Source of the DNA: Calycina herbarum
Taxonomy: Eukaryota; Ascomycota; Leotiomycetes; Helotiales; Pezizellaceae
Assembly (NCBI GenBank): GCA_001414485.1
Contig: LLEY01000166.1
Location: 1-64,000 of the forward strand
DNA: 64,000 bases
Reading direction: 5' to 3'
Part shown: positions 24,870-37,586 of the stretch, one piece after another
Layout: every line of letters begins with the position of its first letter
Numbering within the stretch: position 1 is the first letter of the stretch
Notes under the pieces: generated by a model
Told to the model about the DNA's origin: nothing
Database searches by the model: none
What the model saw: the letters and a program-made list of their open reading frames with translations, nothing else
Position numbers and translations under genes: made by a program

Positions 24870-25463
24870 CGCCGAAACTGTCCTGCGCTTGAGTTTTGTT
24901 AGCTTTCATCTGGTTGGCCTTCATCTTCCATGTTCACATCTCCGTCTCTATTCTAATCCTCTTAACTCACCGAGATTTGATAACCAACTCCTGATTTTGG
25001 TTTTCGTAGGTGATATAATTATAAATTTCGACAGTAGGTTCTCTTAATGACAGTGACTCATTGAATGAAAAGAGAGAGTGTTCGATTCAGATTGAGTGCC
25101 GAACGAAGGAGGAGAATCTTGTGACATGGTAAGTAACTAGTGGAAGGTGATGCGAACCCTGGTCTGAAAATAAAGCCACAGTTCCGATTTCCCAAGCTCA
25201 AAATTAGGATCGCAAAGGCAGGTTTCGAATATTACCATCAACGCATATTTAGCCTGTAATCATCGCAGCGAGACTAATATAAGAAACGTGTCACTTGTCT
25301 GTCATTAAGTGCGGGAATGGGACGGAGTGTAGATATGGCGATGTGGTGAGGAGTGTTTGAGGGATTTGCACCAAAACCTTTGTGACGCATATTAGATAGA
25401 TTGTTTTAACATTAGATGGAAGAAATCAAGTATCTAGAGTTACGAAAATGGGAAATCTTTATT

Positions 25464-25494
25464 GAGTACTCCTTCCAAAAAAGTTGGAGTACTC
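25464..25494. repeat. Hairpin with 9-bp arms
   Basis: GAGTACTCC and GGAGTACTC are exact reverse complements separated by 13 bp. The loop is A-rich. There is no T run after it and no gene end nearby, so it is not called a terminator. Confidence 0.6.
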
Positions 25495-25848
25495 GGTCTT
25501 CATAAAGTGCCTACAAGACTTTTAATTCTAATGTGCAATTAAAAAGATACAATCTTTCCTACAGGTGACCTCGAAGTTTTTGGCATTCATCTTTGTAAGC
25601 GGTTAGGATGGGAATAGAAAGCTCAAACGAATACATCGCTCCAACTGAGGATAGTGTTATCAACAAGCTTATACTCTCCCCAGAGAACAATCATATGAAT
25701 TATTTTCAATTACTGGGATTGATAAGATCTATTGGGTTAGCTTTGCATTTGCATTTACTTTTCAGAATGAGAAACTCTTCCCAGTTCGATAGGAGGAGGG
25801 GTTTCGACAGTAAGTATCTTTATGTAAGTAAAACCAAGGATAAAAGAT

Positions 25849-26099
25849 TAAAGGCTGCATAACAGTACAAGCTTGAGACCGCTTCCATCCTTCCCCTCTA
25901 CGTCCCAGACCCATGTCGCTTCAAATGACCCTTGTGCCTCCTTCTTCGACCCCTTGGTGCCAACAAAATTGGCCTTTACGGTGGCGATCAATTTTTGGTA
26001 ATGTTCGTAGAGGGGTTGCAGTTTGTCAGTAGATCCACTGTACTCTCTCCGAATACGAATCGCTTGCCCCTCTGAGCGAAACGACACAAGAATCGTCTA
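25849..26099 (-). pseudogene. Gene fragment of unknown family
   Basis: On the minus strand an 80-odd-residue frame bounded by stop codons reads like real protein, with segments such as LQPLYEHYQKLIATVKANF and FEATWVWDVEGKDGSGLKLV. It has no ATG start, and I could not find matching exons on either side. It may be the remnant of a small alpha+beta protein. Family not recognised; it could be a chance frame, but its composition differs from the AT-rich surroundings. Confidence 0.3.
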
Positions 26100-26842
26100 C
26101 CCAGCGCTAGTCTGGTAACGATATGTTCGACAGTCATCAGTAGAGTGGTAAACTGAGTAAGAAGCATCCTTTGAACTGAAGCTTCCGCTTGGAGTGCTTT
26201 GCTATTTGTTTGTGGTACTCACCGTACTCGGTTAAGGATTACGTTATGTGCAGCATTTGTATACTACTGGTAACTCCGAGATGCTTACTCTTGGCTGTAA
26301 GCAGTAATAGTAGCTCCGCCTCTTGATAAATGATTCTTTTCCAGAGGGAGGATCCTGTCGGAAATTAAAACTGAAGTCTAGAGCTTATGAGGTCAGTAGG
26401 TGCGTTTAGATACCCGGAGGGTAAGCCAATATATAAGCCTCGCCAAAAAAAAAAACTGTCGATGTAAACATTAGATTTGCAACCTGTGAAGGATCTTGCT
26501 TTCTTAGTTTAGTATAAAAGGCATACTAAGCTGAATTCTAAATTCAGACTGTCTAGTATTTCATATAGAGAAAAGGACTTACTGTTTTGGATAACAATTG
26601 TCATCTAAAAAGAGATAGTCATTGGTGCGTTCGCAATCCAACCGCTCAACACTTTTCGCCTCCATCTACAACAACCTCTTATTTTATTATGAAAATAAAA
26701 CGGAGGAGTATAAAGAATTATCTGAAAAAGAAAATTCACAACTGCGCCACTACAATTTCTGGCCAGACTGGCGGCAGTAATTTTCTTTCGCAGTTCATCA
26801 ACTTTGATTCATACAGATGAAAGCAGAACTCACCCGCGCGAC

Positions 26843-27895
26843 ATGTCTACCACGAATAGCAACCCCACATCCGGGTTTGGACTCAGAGAATTACGACAAC
26901 GCGATGAAAATACCCAGGGGACCCCTTTCAAGGGCCTTGATGGACGCTCCGATCCAAAGAAAATAGCTATCGCCAGGGCCTGGTGGGATATAGTAGAGCT
27001 CTCCAGAATACCCGCATCCGTCGACTTGGACAAGTCAGGGACGCTGGAGCAGAGGTTCTTCGGGGCGGATATAGGCAAAAGAGGTGATGCTAAGCAACAA
27101 ATACATAGTAATATAACTCTTCCACTTGTTTTCTAGAAAGTGCTTTGCTGATCAACGGTCGTGCAGCGGTTTTCAAAAATATCATGGATCTGTATACGTC
27201 AAAAACAACCGGTGTGATCCGGATCACCTGCAAAGACATCCACCAAGACCACAGAAAAGACAGCGAACAAACAACGTGCAAGAACTAAGTGACTGGACGA
27301 AAATCTAAACCGATTGGCGGCTACGCATTTTCCTATGGCCCAGCCCATGACCAGGGTACAGTTGTTCTCTGTACACCATCTTTTGCTCCCGGGCATGAAG
27401 GTCTTCATGACGTGCTGGAAGAATTAAGAAAGTACCCGGATGAGCAGAAGGATGCTAAAGCCATGACGGGAACCCCCTAAACCCACCAAGGCCCTCAACA
27501 TTGTCCTCGAGAACAGTTAGGCATAGAACAGCAGTCCAACAAACAGAGACCTCGGGATCAAAATAGAGTAGTTTATTTTCTATCCCCCGTTTCCTACGGG
27601 CCAGGTTCTACATATAAGACAGATCAGACGTCATTCTGATAGAACATTCACCCAGTTGATCGATGCCAATCTTCCCCATGGCACTTTTCCTGTGAAGACT
27701 CAGGATGGGGATTGCGAGTATAAGAACAATAGGAAGGGAAACCCGGGGGCCTTGTGGTACAGTAGTCAGGTACATGGGTGTGTGCAGCATCTGTATTTGA
27801 CGAAGGGGAAGGAGGCGAATTGGGATTGTCGGGAGCTTGGATATGCAGTTAAGAGGAGTGTGCAACAACGTATGGCTGTTGTTTGTAAGTGGTAG
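26843..27895 (+). pseudogene. Broken two-exon gene, function unknown
   Basis: The frame starts MSTTNSNPTSGFGLRELRQ and runs to 27083. A clean 53-nt intron (27084-27136, donor GTGATG, acceptor TTCTAG) keeps the frame into LLINGRAAVFKNIMDLY. An in-frame TAA at 27286-27288 then interrupts it, but the same frame continues with GGYAFSYGPAHDQGTVVLC up to a stop at 27480. A third coding-like piece in another frame (27572-27895) includes GALWYSSQVHGC and ANWDCRELGYAVKRS. The TAA could derive from CAA by one C-to-T change. The middle part faintly recalls fungal zinc-peptidase-like secreted proteins, but I see no HExxH motif, so no function is assigned. Confidence 0.45.
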
Positions 27896-30027
27896 TTTTT
27901 GGTTGTGTAGCTAGCTTTGGTAATGTGGTTACTGGTACTACCAAACAACGACTATGGGTCTTCCAAATGCGTTTCAAAAGAAGTGAAGAGACGTGGAATT
28001 CAATGATCTCTCCGAAAGACTAAACTAACATGGTTTGATTTGAGAATTTTCCAGCTACATGTCGTAGCCTGACTATCGCACGCCCAATGCTTGAATTGCT
28101 GCTTATCTCGGACAAATCTGATTTGAGGGGATGGATAATGGACGAGAAACAACAGCTCCACTTGTTGAACAATTCGTTGAAAGTTGGAAAATAACAAGAA
28201 ATAGTTCGAGGTTTGAAGCAATTTACAAACTATGGCACGAACGATTTGAAATCCAACCACTGACTTGCTTGTGAAAAGTTGGTATGTATTAAATGATTGG
28301 ATTGGGAAACTAGTCTATGCAAGACACACTTTGAAGGAAGTACGGAGTGAAAGATTCTACTGAGAACGTTCCTAGGGGATAAATCCCGATTCTTCTCAAC
28401 TTTGTCGAGCGGACTGAAGTGAACTCCCACTGAAAGGTCCCCTTGATCTTGCCTCGAGGATATCAAAAATACTAGAAGTCCCTCTTGGCAGAAGAAGTAA
28501 CAAAACCATCACATTTGAAAACAAAATTAAAAGTGTCCTCAACATGATCTTCGCAAGAGGAAGATCGGACCTTGAACGAGATGAGTTCAACAATATCACA
28601 CGCTTGATATTTATTGAAAGCTACCCTAGCTTAAAGATCCAACGAATCAACATCCAGGCGGCCTTTGATAACTCGGACTTTAGTGATGAACTCCTGTACT
28701 ACTAGCGGTGCGGCCCGCTAGTTCCCAAGAAAAATCGAACCAAAAGGAGCAAGGAATTCCTATTCACTCTTCTTGAATGCTGATCCTGTGATGGTCATGA
28801 AAACTTCCATTTTCTTCGTCACACGCAGGGTGTTGTGATAGCACAGATTCGGCATATTGAGGTCGAGCCAATGAAAACATCAAAGGCGCAAAGCAACGTA
28901 CCACTGGCTGATAATGTCCGCGACTTGCATGCCCAGCACCCCCATATTTTTCAATAGGCAGCTCTCGAACCAGCCATATCCTAGGAAAGTGGACAATGAT
29001 TGATGAACTTGTTGCTTCAGTCTGCCACAACTGACGAAATGGATCTTTTAGCGATAGAGAGTTGCCTGGTCTCGTCAGTGGAGCATAAAGGGAGGGACTA
29101 GCGAGGTTATGTATCATACCGCTTTGGTGACGAGCCCCTGAGGAACAACATATGATAGAGTGCTTGAGTAGATGATAGGATCTCTTGTGCTTTGGTCGTT
29201 CCGTGGAGCGTTAGTCGCTTTGGGGGCCCAGCGGCTAAAAATATTGGGAGGATTATCGACCAGGCCAAAAACGCTGTGCAAAGCTTGGGTGGAATCGTGG
29301 TGGAAGATATATCCGTAGAGATATTGGCCTTGCCCATCACCTGGGCGCTTAGTTGTTGGTTGTTCTGCCCTCCACCAGCGCTTCATCCTTCATTCGGAAA
29401 TCCACAATCCCCGGGTTGCGAAATCTCTCCTGCAATCGGTACTACGCAGGACTACGCAGACGCGGGCCTCCCAAACGGCCACATATGTTTGTGTTTTCTG
29501 CAGGTGTTTGCCGTTTCCGCTGCTGCAGGTGCCTCATCGAATAATAAGCTTGACGACGACTTCATCTGCTACCTTGCCTCACGATCGAACGGGATCACCC
29601 TTGACCCACCCCTCTCTCTTGCCATCCTCAGTCTCACCACACCGTCACTGCCAACCCAGACTTGCGCCCGGCCAGCAGAACAATTAACAACACCATCCCG
29701 CACCCTATTCACCCCGAGCCCAAAGACCATGAATCGCATGCATGACGTACAGCGCACGAGGTACCTAATTGCTTCATCAAGCTAGAATTTGCACCGCTGT
29801 ACTGTACACCTGCAACTGCATTGCATCGCCCGAAGTCACCCCTCATCTCCCACCTATCGTAAACGTAGCTAGGTCCCGCTGGACGCTGCGCCCACGACTT
29901 TTGAAGAACGCCATCTGTACGGAGGGGACTGGCCGAGAGAGAATTCGACGTGGGAATTGGACTAGAAGAGTGCTTTGGTGCGCTGCGAGGAGGAAGTTGA
30001 GCTGCGGCTCCCAGGAGCAAAGGCAGG
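27896..30027. other. Gene-free stretch before bro1
   Basis: Only short frames on both strands. Minus-strand frames at 28764-29117 and 29107-29340 have a somewhat protein-like composition but lack a start, join poorly and resemble nothing I know. The last few hundred bases are probably the promoter of the Bro1 gene. Confidence 0.5.
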
Positions 30028-33000
30028 ATGCAGGCGCCCATGATATCAGTGCCTTTGAAGGCGACAAACGAGATAGACTGGATCCAACCGTTGAAGGGAT
30101 ATATTCGACAGACATACGGAGATGATCCGGAGCGGTATGCGGAGGAGTGTGCGACGCTGAATCGATTGCGGCAGGATATGAGAGGTGCCGGAAAGGACAG
30201 TGCCGCCGGACGAGACCTGCTATACAGATACTACGGACAGTTGGAGTTTTTGGATCTTCGATTTCCCGTGGATGAGAACCATATCAAAATCTCTTTTACA
30301 TGGTACGATCGATAATTGCCGCCCAGATATTCCGGGGTGGGGGCTAATTTGTTTAATTACAGGTTCGATGCTTTTACACATAAACCAACGGCCCAATACT
30401 CCTTAGCATACGAGAAAGCCTCGATAATATTCAACATTTCTGCCGTCCTCTCCTGCCATGCTGCTCACCAAACTCGATCGGAAGACTCTGGTCTTAAAAC
30501 CGCCTACCACTCTTTCCAAGCATCCGCTGGCATGTTCACATACATCAATGAGAATTTCCTGCATGCACCATCTACAGATCTGAGTCGGGAGACAGTGAAG
30601 ACGCTTATACAGGTTATGCTTGCTCAGGGGCAAGAGGTATTCTTGGAAAAGCAGATTGCGGATGGCAAGAAGGTCGGACTTTTGGCAAAGCTTGCCAGCC
30701 AAGCGGGCTATTTATATGCTCAAGCTGTGGAAGGAACACAAGAGAATGTCAACAAGGCCATATTCGAGAAAGTTTGGCTTTTGGTTGTTCAGGTATGGAA
30801 AACCCATCATAACTTTTTGGGGGGTTGTGTCGTGTGGAATCAACATATGGCAATGGAGGCCCATCATGAGGGCATTTTTTTTTAAACTTTTCCAATCGCA
30901 AGATTATGCGGCTAATTTTGACCTAGATCAAATCCAATTATATGAACTCTTTGGCACAATACTACCAGGCCTTGGCCGACGACGATGCCAACTCACACGG
31001 TGTGGCCATCGCTCGGCTCCAAGCAGCAGAGACAGCTGCGAAAGAAGCCAACAAACTTGCAAATGCTTTCCCATCCAGCGTTCCTGCAAATTCCAATCTT
31101 ACTGCTGAGACTGGACCGAATCTTTTTGAACTTTCCAAGCGGCATCTGGCAAACGTGCAGGAGAAACTTGTTGAACTTGTGAAAGACAATGACTACATAT
31201 ATCACCAGACTGTCCCTGTTGAAGCTGCCCTCACAGTAATTCCAAAACTTCCAGCAGCCAAAGCGATCCCGGTGAGCGAATTATACGCTGGTCAGGATAT
31301 TCAGCGGATTACTGGTCCGGACATTTTCCAGAAAATTGTGCCAATGTCAGTCACAGAATCAGCAAGTTTGTATGATGAAGAAAAGGCGAAACTAATTCGA
31401 GCCGAAACTGAACGAGTCGAAATTGCAAACGGTGAAATGGCAGCAAGCTTGGATTATTTGAGACTCCCCAACGCGCTACAAATCATCAAGGGTGGATTTG
31501 ATCAAGAACTTACGGCCGACGATGAGTTCCGAGGATGGTGTGATGATGTTGCAGCCCATGATAATCCCGGTCCTACTTTTGATTACTTAAGGTCGAGGAA
31601 AGAGGATGTGATCAGTGTGCTGGACAAAAGCAGCAAACAACTGGATATGGAAGAGAGTGTTTGTGAAAAGATGAGATCCAAATATGAAGCAGACTGGACT
31701 CAGCAACCTAGTTCCAGACTGACAACCACTCTCCGGAACGACATTAAGAATTACCGAGACGCTCTCGAGGAAGCATCAAAGAGTGATAGTCAATTGTACT
31801 CAAAAATGCGACAATTTGATGTGGATTTCGATGAGATGCGATCAGCTGCCGAGATCAATGAGGCCGATGTTTTATGGCAAAAAGCGCTTATTCAGGTGGG
31901 TGGTAAATCACGCGGCAGCCCGAGTGACGGGCAAGGGAATCTTCTGGGCGATGATTTCGAGGAGACTGGTGTCAGTGTTATGGATCAGGTCAACAAGGTA
32001 GAAGAAATTCTCAAAAAGCTGAATCTACTGAAGCGCGAAAGGGCGCAGGTGCTGAAAGATCTGAAGGAAAAGGTAGGGAACTCTCTCATTATATAAGTTT
32101 CTAAATGCTGACTTGACCAGGTACACAACGATGACATTTCGCAAGTACTCATTCTCAACAAGAAGGCAATTTCCACGTTCGAGAACCAGCTCTTTCAGGC
32201 TGAACTAGAAAAATTCCGTCCCCACCAAAATCGGCTCATATCTGCAAATCATAAGCAATCTTCGCTCATGAAGGAGCTTACCACAACATTCAACACACTA
32301 CTGCAAGACAAGAGAGTTCGTTCGGAACAAAGCAAATATGAAAATATTACTAGGCAAAGAAGCTCTGTGATGTCGAGATATAAGCGAATCTATCAAGAAT
32401 TTTTAGATCTCGAGGCCGGGCTCCAATCCGCAAAGCAGTGGTATAGCGAGATGAAAGACACTGTCGATAGCTTGGACAAGAACGTTGAAACGTTTGTCAA
32501 TAATCGACGAGCAGAGGGTGCGCAACTTCTTAACCACATCGAGCAAGAACGAGCCGCCAATGCTAGTGGACAAGCCGATCGCGAGCGGGAGCGCCTTCGT
32601 GGACTTATGGAGCGTATGTCCATGGACCCATCTACATCTCCTAGCAAGCCTCCACGTTCACATTCAGCATCGTTTCAAAATCCATCACCTACCACTCGAT
32701 ATCCTTCGACGAATTTTGCTGGCCAATATCAGGTTCCTGCTTCCCCGCAGCCTCCACAGTCACAATCTAGTCACAACTCATTTGCGCCTAATGGTTCCCA
32801 ATATGCACCCCCTCCACAACCTCCACAAAAGAGACATCCTCCTGATATTTACATTGCTCAAAAACATAATCCACAACCTCAAGGGCAACAAGGAGGTTAC
32901 AATCCGAGCATGTACCCTCCTCGGGATCCTAACCAACCTATCTCCCCTCCTCCAAATCAAACACAATTTGGGCACATGTCCCCGCCACCTACACAAACGC

Positions 33001-33281
33001 ACTTCTCGCATCAGATGTCTCCTCCTCCTACCCAGACGCAATTCAATCCGAGCCAGTATGGTAGACAACCACAATCCCCTATGCCTCATCAACAATTCAA
33101 TATCCCTCCAGGATATGTTCCACCTCCACCGCCTCCTGGACCACCGCCTCTCGGACCACAGCAGACGTATGGACAACCACGTGATTCTTATGGTGGACAA
33201 CAACAGCAGAGACATAGTTCACAGCAGCAGCAACAACAGAGCTCGGCGGATCCTTGGGCTGGTCTTAATGCTTGGAGATGA
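30028..33281 (+). CDS. bro1: Vacuolar protein-sorting protein Bro1
   Basis: Bro1 is an ESCRT-III-associated adaptor on endosomes that recruits ubiquitin hydrolase and helps sort cargo into multivesicular bodies. Four exons, 30028-30302, 30363-30792, 30927-32072 and 32121-33281, give 1,003 residues. The N-terminal Bro1 domain opens with MISVPLKATNEIDW and continues through YGQLEFLDLRFPVDENHI, SLAYEKASIIFNISAVLS and SLAQYYQALADDDANSHG, the last restored by removing the 134-nt second intron. Residues about 370-730 form the coiled-coil V domain. The final 230 residues are rich in Pro and Gln with PPP repeats and end in DPWAGLNAWR, like the Aspergillus protein as I remember it. The related Rim20/PalA is shorter and lacks this tail, so Bro1 is preferred. 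Confidence 0.95.
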
Positions 33282-34174
33282 TCAGGTTGATCGGGGGATA
33301 GAGAAATGGGTGGATGGATGGAGTATTAGTAAATTATGGATCAATGAAAATTTTAGACGCACTTTGTGCTTTGTTCTGGCTGGTCTATGACTAGTTATTA
33401 GTATTGCAGCGCATTTTCACACAGGGAGGTTATCATCATCCCATTAGCAAAGGTAATAGGATTGAGGGAAGGGCAAGGTCACTGGAGAAAGTACAATACA
33501 ATACCAATAAGAAGAATAAAATAACAATAGAGAAGTGCCGAGGTGGGTATACTTTGCGAACAACTTATTTCTCATCACTCGGGGCTATCTCGAATAATTA
33601 CGAATGTGCTCCGAGAGTTTTCAGGGGAATCGAGGAACTAAATCTCCTCTATCTTCTCGAACAATACTTGCGTCGTAAAATCGCAGAGTAAATTAGTAAT
33701 GCCCGCTTACTCTCGTATGCTTCTTATGAAGAGAAAAACGGCCGAGAAGCAATAAAAAGGTATTAAGAGAAGAGAGTCGAGATTCAACGTCTAGAGATTA
33801 CTCCCACTCGTTTTTCTCAAAACATAATTATGTCCCTTGAATTATATTGCCCGCAATCGGATGGTACAATTATGGGGAGCGGGCGAAATCAGTTCTCAAG
33901 CCAAGAGCATAACCCTGCATATCGGAGCTTTGCGTCTCCGCTCGGCTTTGAAAGCATCTCAGAGTGACGATTCAATTCGCAACCTAGTTGATTGCTTCGT
34001 CTCTTCCTCTACACATCTAGTAATCCTCTTCTTGTATCCATTCTGTATTTTGTACATTGACCATTTTCAATTCAGGGTAGATTGGCCTAAAAGGGGTCTG
34101 CATCTGCATACGGCGCATCAAGGATAGACTACTCTCTCTCTGACACACGACTCGAAGGCGAGAAATACATCAAC
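33282..34174. other. Intergenic gap, bro1 to lon
   Basis: No gene recognised in these 890 bp. It should contain the 3' end of the bro1 transcript and the promoter of the Lon gene. No distinctive site seen. Confidence 0.6.
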
Positions 34175-37100
34175 ATGTTGTACGGCCAAAATCTGCCATG
34201 GCGGCTTGCAATTAGGAATACCACGCGCTCGGTATCTTCTTCCACTTCTTCTACAGCTCGGTCGATCTCGAGTATCTCCCATACGAGCAGACTACACGCT
34301 ACCTTCATATTATCTCCCCGGCGGCAACTTTACCCTCGAGCTTCACCAAAATCTTCCATATGCATCTCACATTTCTCAACGAGTCCTGCGAGACGGAAAG
34401 AGGCACCGAAGGATGTGAAGGAAGTGCCTGTGGTTGAGAAAGTTAAAGAGGAGAAAGACCGGACGGAAGGGAAGGAGGTGGCGGCAGTCGACGAGGGCAT
34501 CGTAATTGAAGGGAAAACCAAGAGTTCTGGCTCTGCAAAGAGCGAAAGCCCAGGAAGCACTGCTGATGGCAAAGGGAGCGCAGCTTCATCTGGCGCAGGA
34601 GGCGATTCTGGGAGCGGGGGCGGAGATGGTAAAAAAGGACGGAAACCCACCATCGACAAGGCCATTCTCAAGCCTACGGTGCCAGATGTTTATCCCCGAG
34701 TACTGGCGATTCCAATTACGAAACGACCTCTATTTCCTGGGTTCTACAAAGCGATGACGATACGAGATCCAAATGTTGTGGCTGCGATTCAGGAAATGAT
34801 TAAAAGGGGACAACCATATGTCGGGGCTTTCTTGTTTAAGGATGAACACAACGATGCGGATACGATTGAAAATATGGAGGATGTTCATGACATTGGTGTT
34901 TTTGCTCAGATTACGAGTGCATTTCCTGTACATGGAGATGAGGGGGCTCTCACGGCTGTTCTTTACCCACACAGAAGAATCAGGATGTCTGAATTGATAA
35001 ACCCAGCAAAGCCAGGCGCTACAGAGGCAAAAGTTGAACCAGTTTCTACAGAGCCACCAATTCCGGAGCCAATTCCTATCAAGGGTACGAATGAAGAAGT
35101 CACTCAAGATAAGAAGGGCGATGTAGTTGCCTCTTTCGAAGAGGGCGCTGTTCAAACCGGCTCCAAGGCAGATACACCTGCTGCACACTACGAACCAACC
35201 TCCTTCCTCCGAAAATATAACGTCTCCCTGGTCAATGTAGAAAATATTACAGAAGAACCTCATGACCCTAAATCGCCCATAATTCGCGCCGTCACCAGCG
35301 AGATCATCAATGTCTTCAAGGAAGTAGCCAATCTTAATAGTCTCTTCCGAGACCAAATCTCTACATTTTCCATGTCACAAACTGCAGGGAATGTCATGCA
35401 AGAGCCAGCGAAGTTGGCTGACTTTGCGGCCGCTGTATCAGCGGGAGAAGATGCTGAACTACAAGAGGTTCTCGAGACGCTGAATGTTGAGGATCGATTG
35501 CAGAAAGCTCTTGTAGTGCTCAAGAAGGAGCTTATGAACGCGCAACTGCAATCTAAGATCTCCAAAGATGTTGAGCGATCGATCCAAAAACGCCAAAGAG
35601 AATATTGGCTTATGGAGCAAATGAAAGGAATTCGCCGAGAATTGGGAATTGAATCAGATGGCAAAGATAAGCTTGTCGAGAAATTCCGAGAAAGAGCGGT
35701 AAAACTTGCTATGCCTGAAGCGGTAAAGAAGGTTTTCGATGAAGAGTTGAACAAGCTCGCTCATTTAGAACCAGCCGCCTCAGAATTCAATGTCACAAGA
35801 AACTACTTGGATTGGCTAACTCAAATCCCTTGGGGGCAGCGAAGTGCCGAGAACTTTGGAATCAAGAACGCGATGACTGTTCTTGATGAAGATCATCACG
35901 GACTGAAAGATGTCAAGGATCGCATTCTGGAGTTCATTGCGGTAGGCAAACTCAGGGGAACAGTTGAGGGCAAAATCTTGTGCTTCGTCGGTCCTCCTGG
36001 AGTAGGTAAAACAAGTATTGGAAAGTCTATTGCTCGCGCTCTTAACCGTCAATACTACCGCTTCAGTGTCGGTGGTCTAGCTGATGTGGCGGAAATTAAG
36101 GGTCACCGGAGAACATACGTTGGTGCTCTTCCTGGAAGAATTATCCAAGCATTGAAGAAATGCCAAACCGAAAACCCCCTCATTCTCATTGACGAAATCG
36201 ATAAGTTGGGTCGTGGACACCAAGGAGATCCAGCAAGCGCATTGCTCGAACTTCTCGACCCAGAACAAAACAACTCTTTCTTGGATCAATATTTGGATGT
36301 TCCTGTTGATCTAAGCAAAGTACTATTTGTCTGCACAGCGAACATGACTGACACCATTCCCCGCCCTCTTCTTGATCGTATGGAAGTCATCCAGCTCTCT
36401 GGCTACGTAGCAGACGAGAAAATGGCTATTGCAGAACGATATCTCGCTCCTGCCGCAAAAGAACTTGCAGGTTTGAACGAGGCAAACGTAAATCTCAACA
36501 AGGAAGCTATCGAGGAACTCATCAAATCATATTGTCGAGAATCCGGAGTTCGAAATCTCAAGAAACAAATTGAGAAGGTGTACCGTAAAGCAGCTCTCAA
36601 AATCGTTCAAGATATCGGGGAGACAGAATTACCTGAAGAGGATGCTTTGACCGATGAAGGCAAAGCTGCGCTTGAAGAATCGAAGAAAGACGAGACAGAT
36701 GTCAAAGAGACATCAGAAAATATCGCTAAGGAGACTACTGAAAAGCCACGCATCAGTCTCAAGGTCCCAGATACCGTCCAAGTTGAGATTGACCGCGAGA
36801 ACCTCAAAGACTATGTCGGTCCTCCAGTCTTCACCTCGGACCGCCTTTACGAAATCACACCTCCTGGAGTAGCAATGGGTCTCGCATGGACACAAATGGG
36901 CGGAGCTGCACTTTACGTAGAATCCATCCTCGAGTCCGCTCTTAAGAAATCCTCGCAACCCGGTCTCGCAAAAACCGGAAACCTGAAAGCCGTAATGCGG
37001 GAATCCACTGCCATCGCCTACTCCTTCGCTAAATCGGTCATGGCGAAAAAATTCCCCAAGAACGAATTTTTCGATCATGCAAAGGTGCATTTACATTGTC

Positions 37101-37586
37101 CCGAGGGAGCGGTGCCTAAGGATGGACCCAGTGCAGGGATTACGATGGCTACTTCGTTGTTGTCTTTGGCGTTGGATAGACCGCTGGATCCTACTATTGC
37201 TATGACGGGGGAGCTGACGGTTACGGGCAAGGTGTTGAGGATTGGGGGGTTGAGGGAGAAGACTGTTGCTGCGAGACGGGCGGGATCAAAGATGATTATC
37301 TTTCCGGATGACAATATGTCTGATTGGTTGGAGCTTCCTGAGGTAAATATTTCCCCTCCAATATCAACTATTCGACAGCAACAAACTATGTGAATGAAAG
37401 CTAACGGGTTGAAAATAGAATATCAAAGAAGGCATCGAAGGACATCCAGCGAAATGGTATTCCGATGTCTTTGATCTCGTCTTCCCCAATCTCGATGTCG
37501 AGCAAGCGAATAATCAGTGGAAGGATCAGTTGAAGAAGAAGAAGAAGGCTGATAAGGAGAAGGATGAGGACTCTGATGATGATTGA
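34175..37586 (+). CDS. pim1: Lon protease homologue, mitochondrial (Pim1)
   Basis: ATP-dependent serine protease of the mitochondrial matrix that removes damaged and unassembled proteins. Two exons, 34175-37342 and 37419-37586, encode 1,111 residues. The N-terminus is rich in Arg and Ser without acids for about 70 residues, as in a matrix-targeting presequence, and is followed by a charged, Gly/Ser-rich linker. The LON substrate-binding domain starts near RVLAIPITKRPLFPGFYK. The AAA+ module has Walker A GPPGVGKTSIGKS near residue 606 and Walker B PLILIDEIDKLG. The protease domain has the catalytic serine in PKDGPSAGIT (about 985) and lysine in LREKTVAARRAG (about 1028). An acidic insert of about 60 residues lies between the AAA+ and protease domains. 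The last 56 residues are Lys/Asp-rich. Confidence 0.97.

Larger units (their letters stand above)
24175..25848. other. Gene-free stretch with short palindromes
   Basis: No gene recognised. The string TTTCGACAGT, each time followed by a splice-donor-like sequence, occurs at 24634, 25025 and 25802. A 23-bp near-perfect palindrome lies at 24847-24869 and a 9-bp-arm hairpin at 25464-25494. Base composition is AT-rich. Confidence 0.55.

Noticed and set aside
28764..29340. Two overlapping minus-strand frames with protein-like composition
   Set aside because: No start, no recognisable motif and no splice arrangement that joins them; not strong enough to call a gene.
32485..33390. 301-residue plus-strand frame over the Bro1 tail
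   Set aside because: Alternative frame of the Pro/Gln-rich low-complexity coding region.
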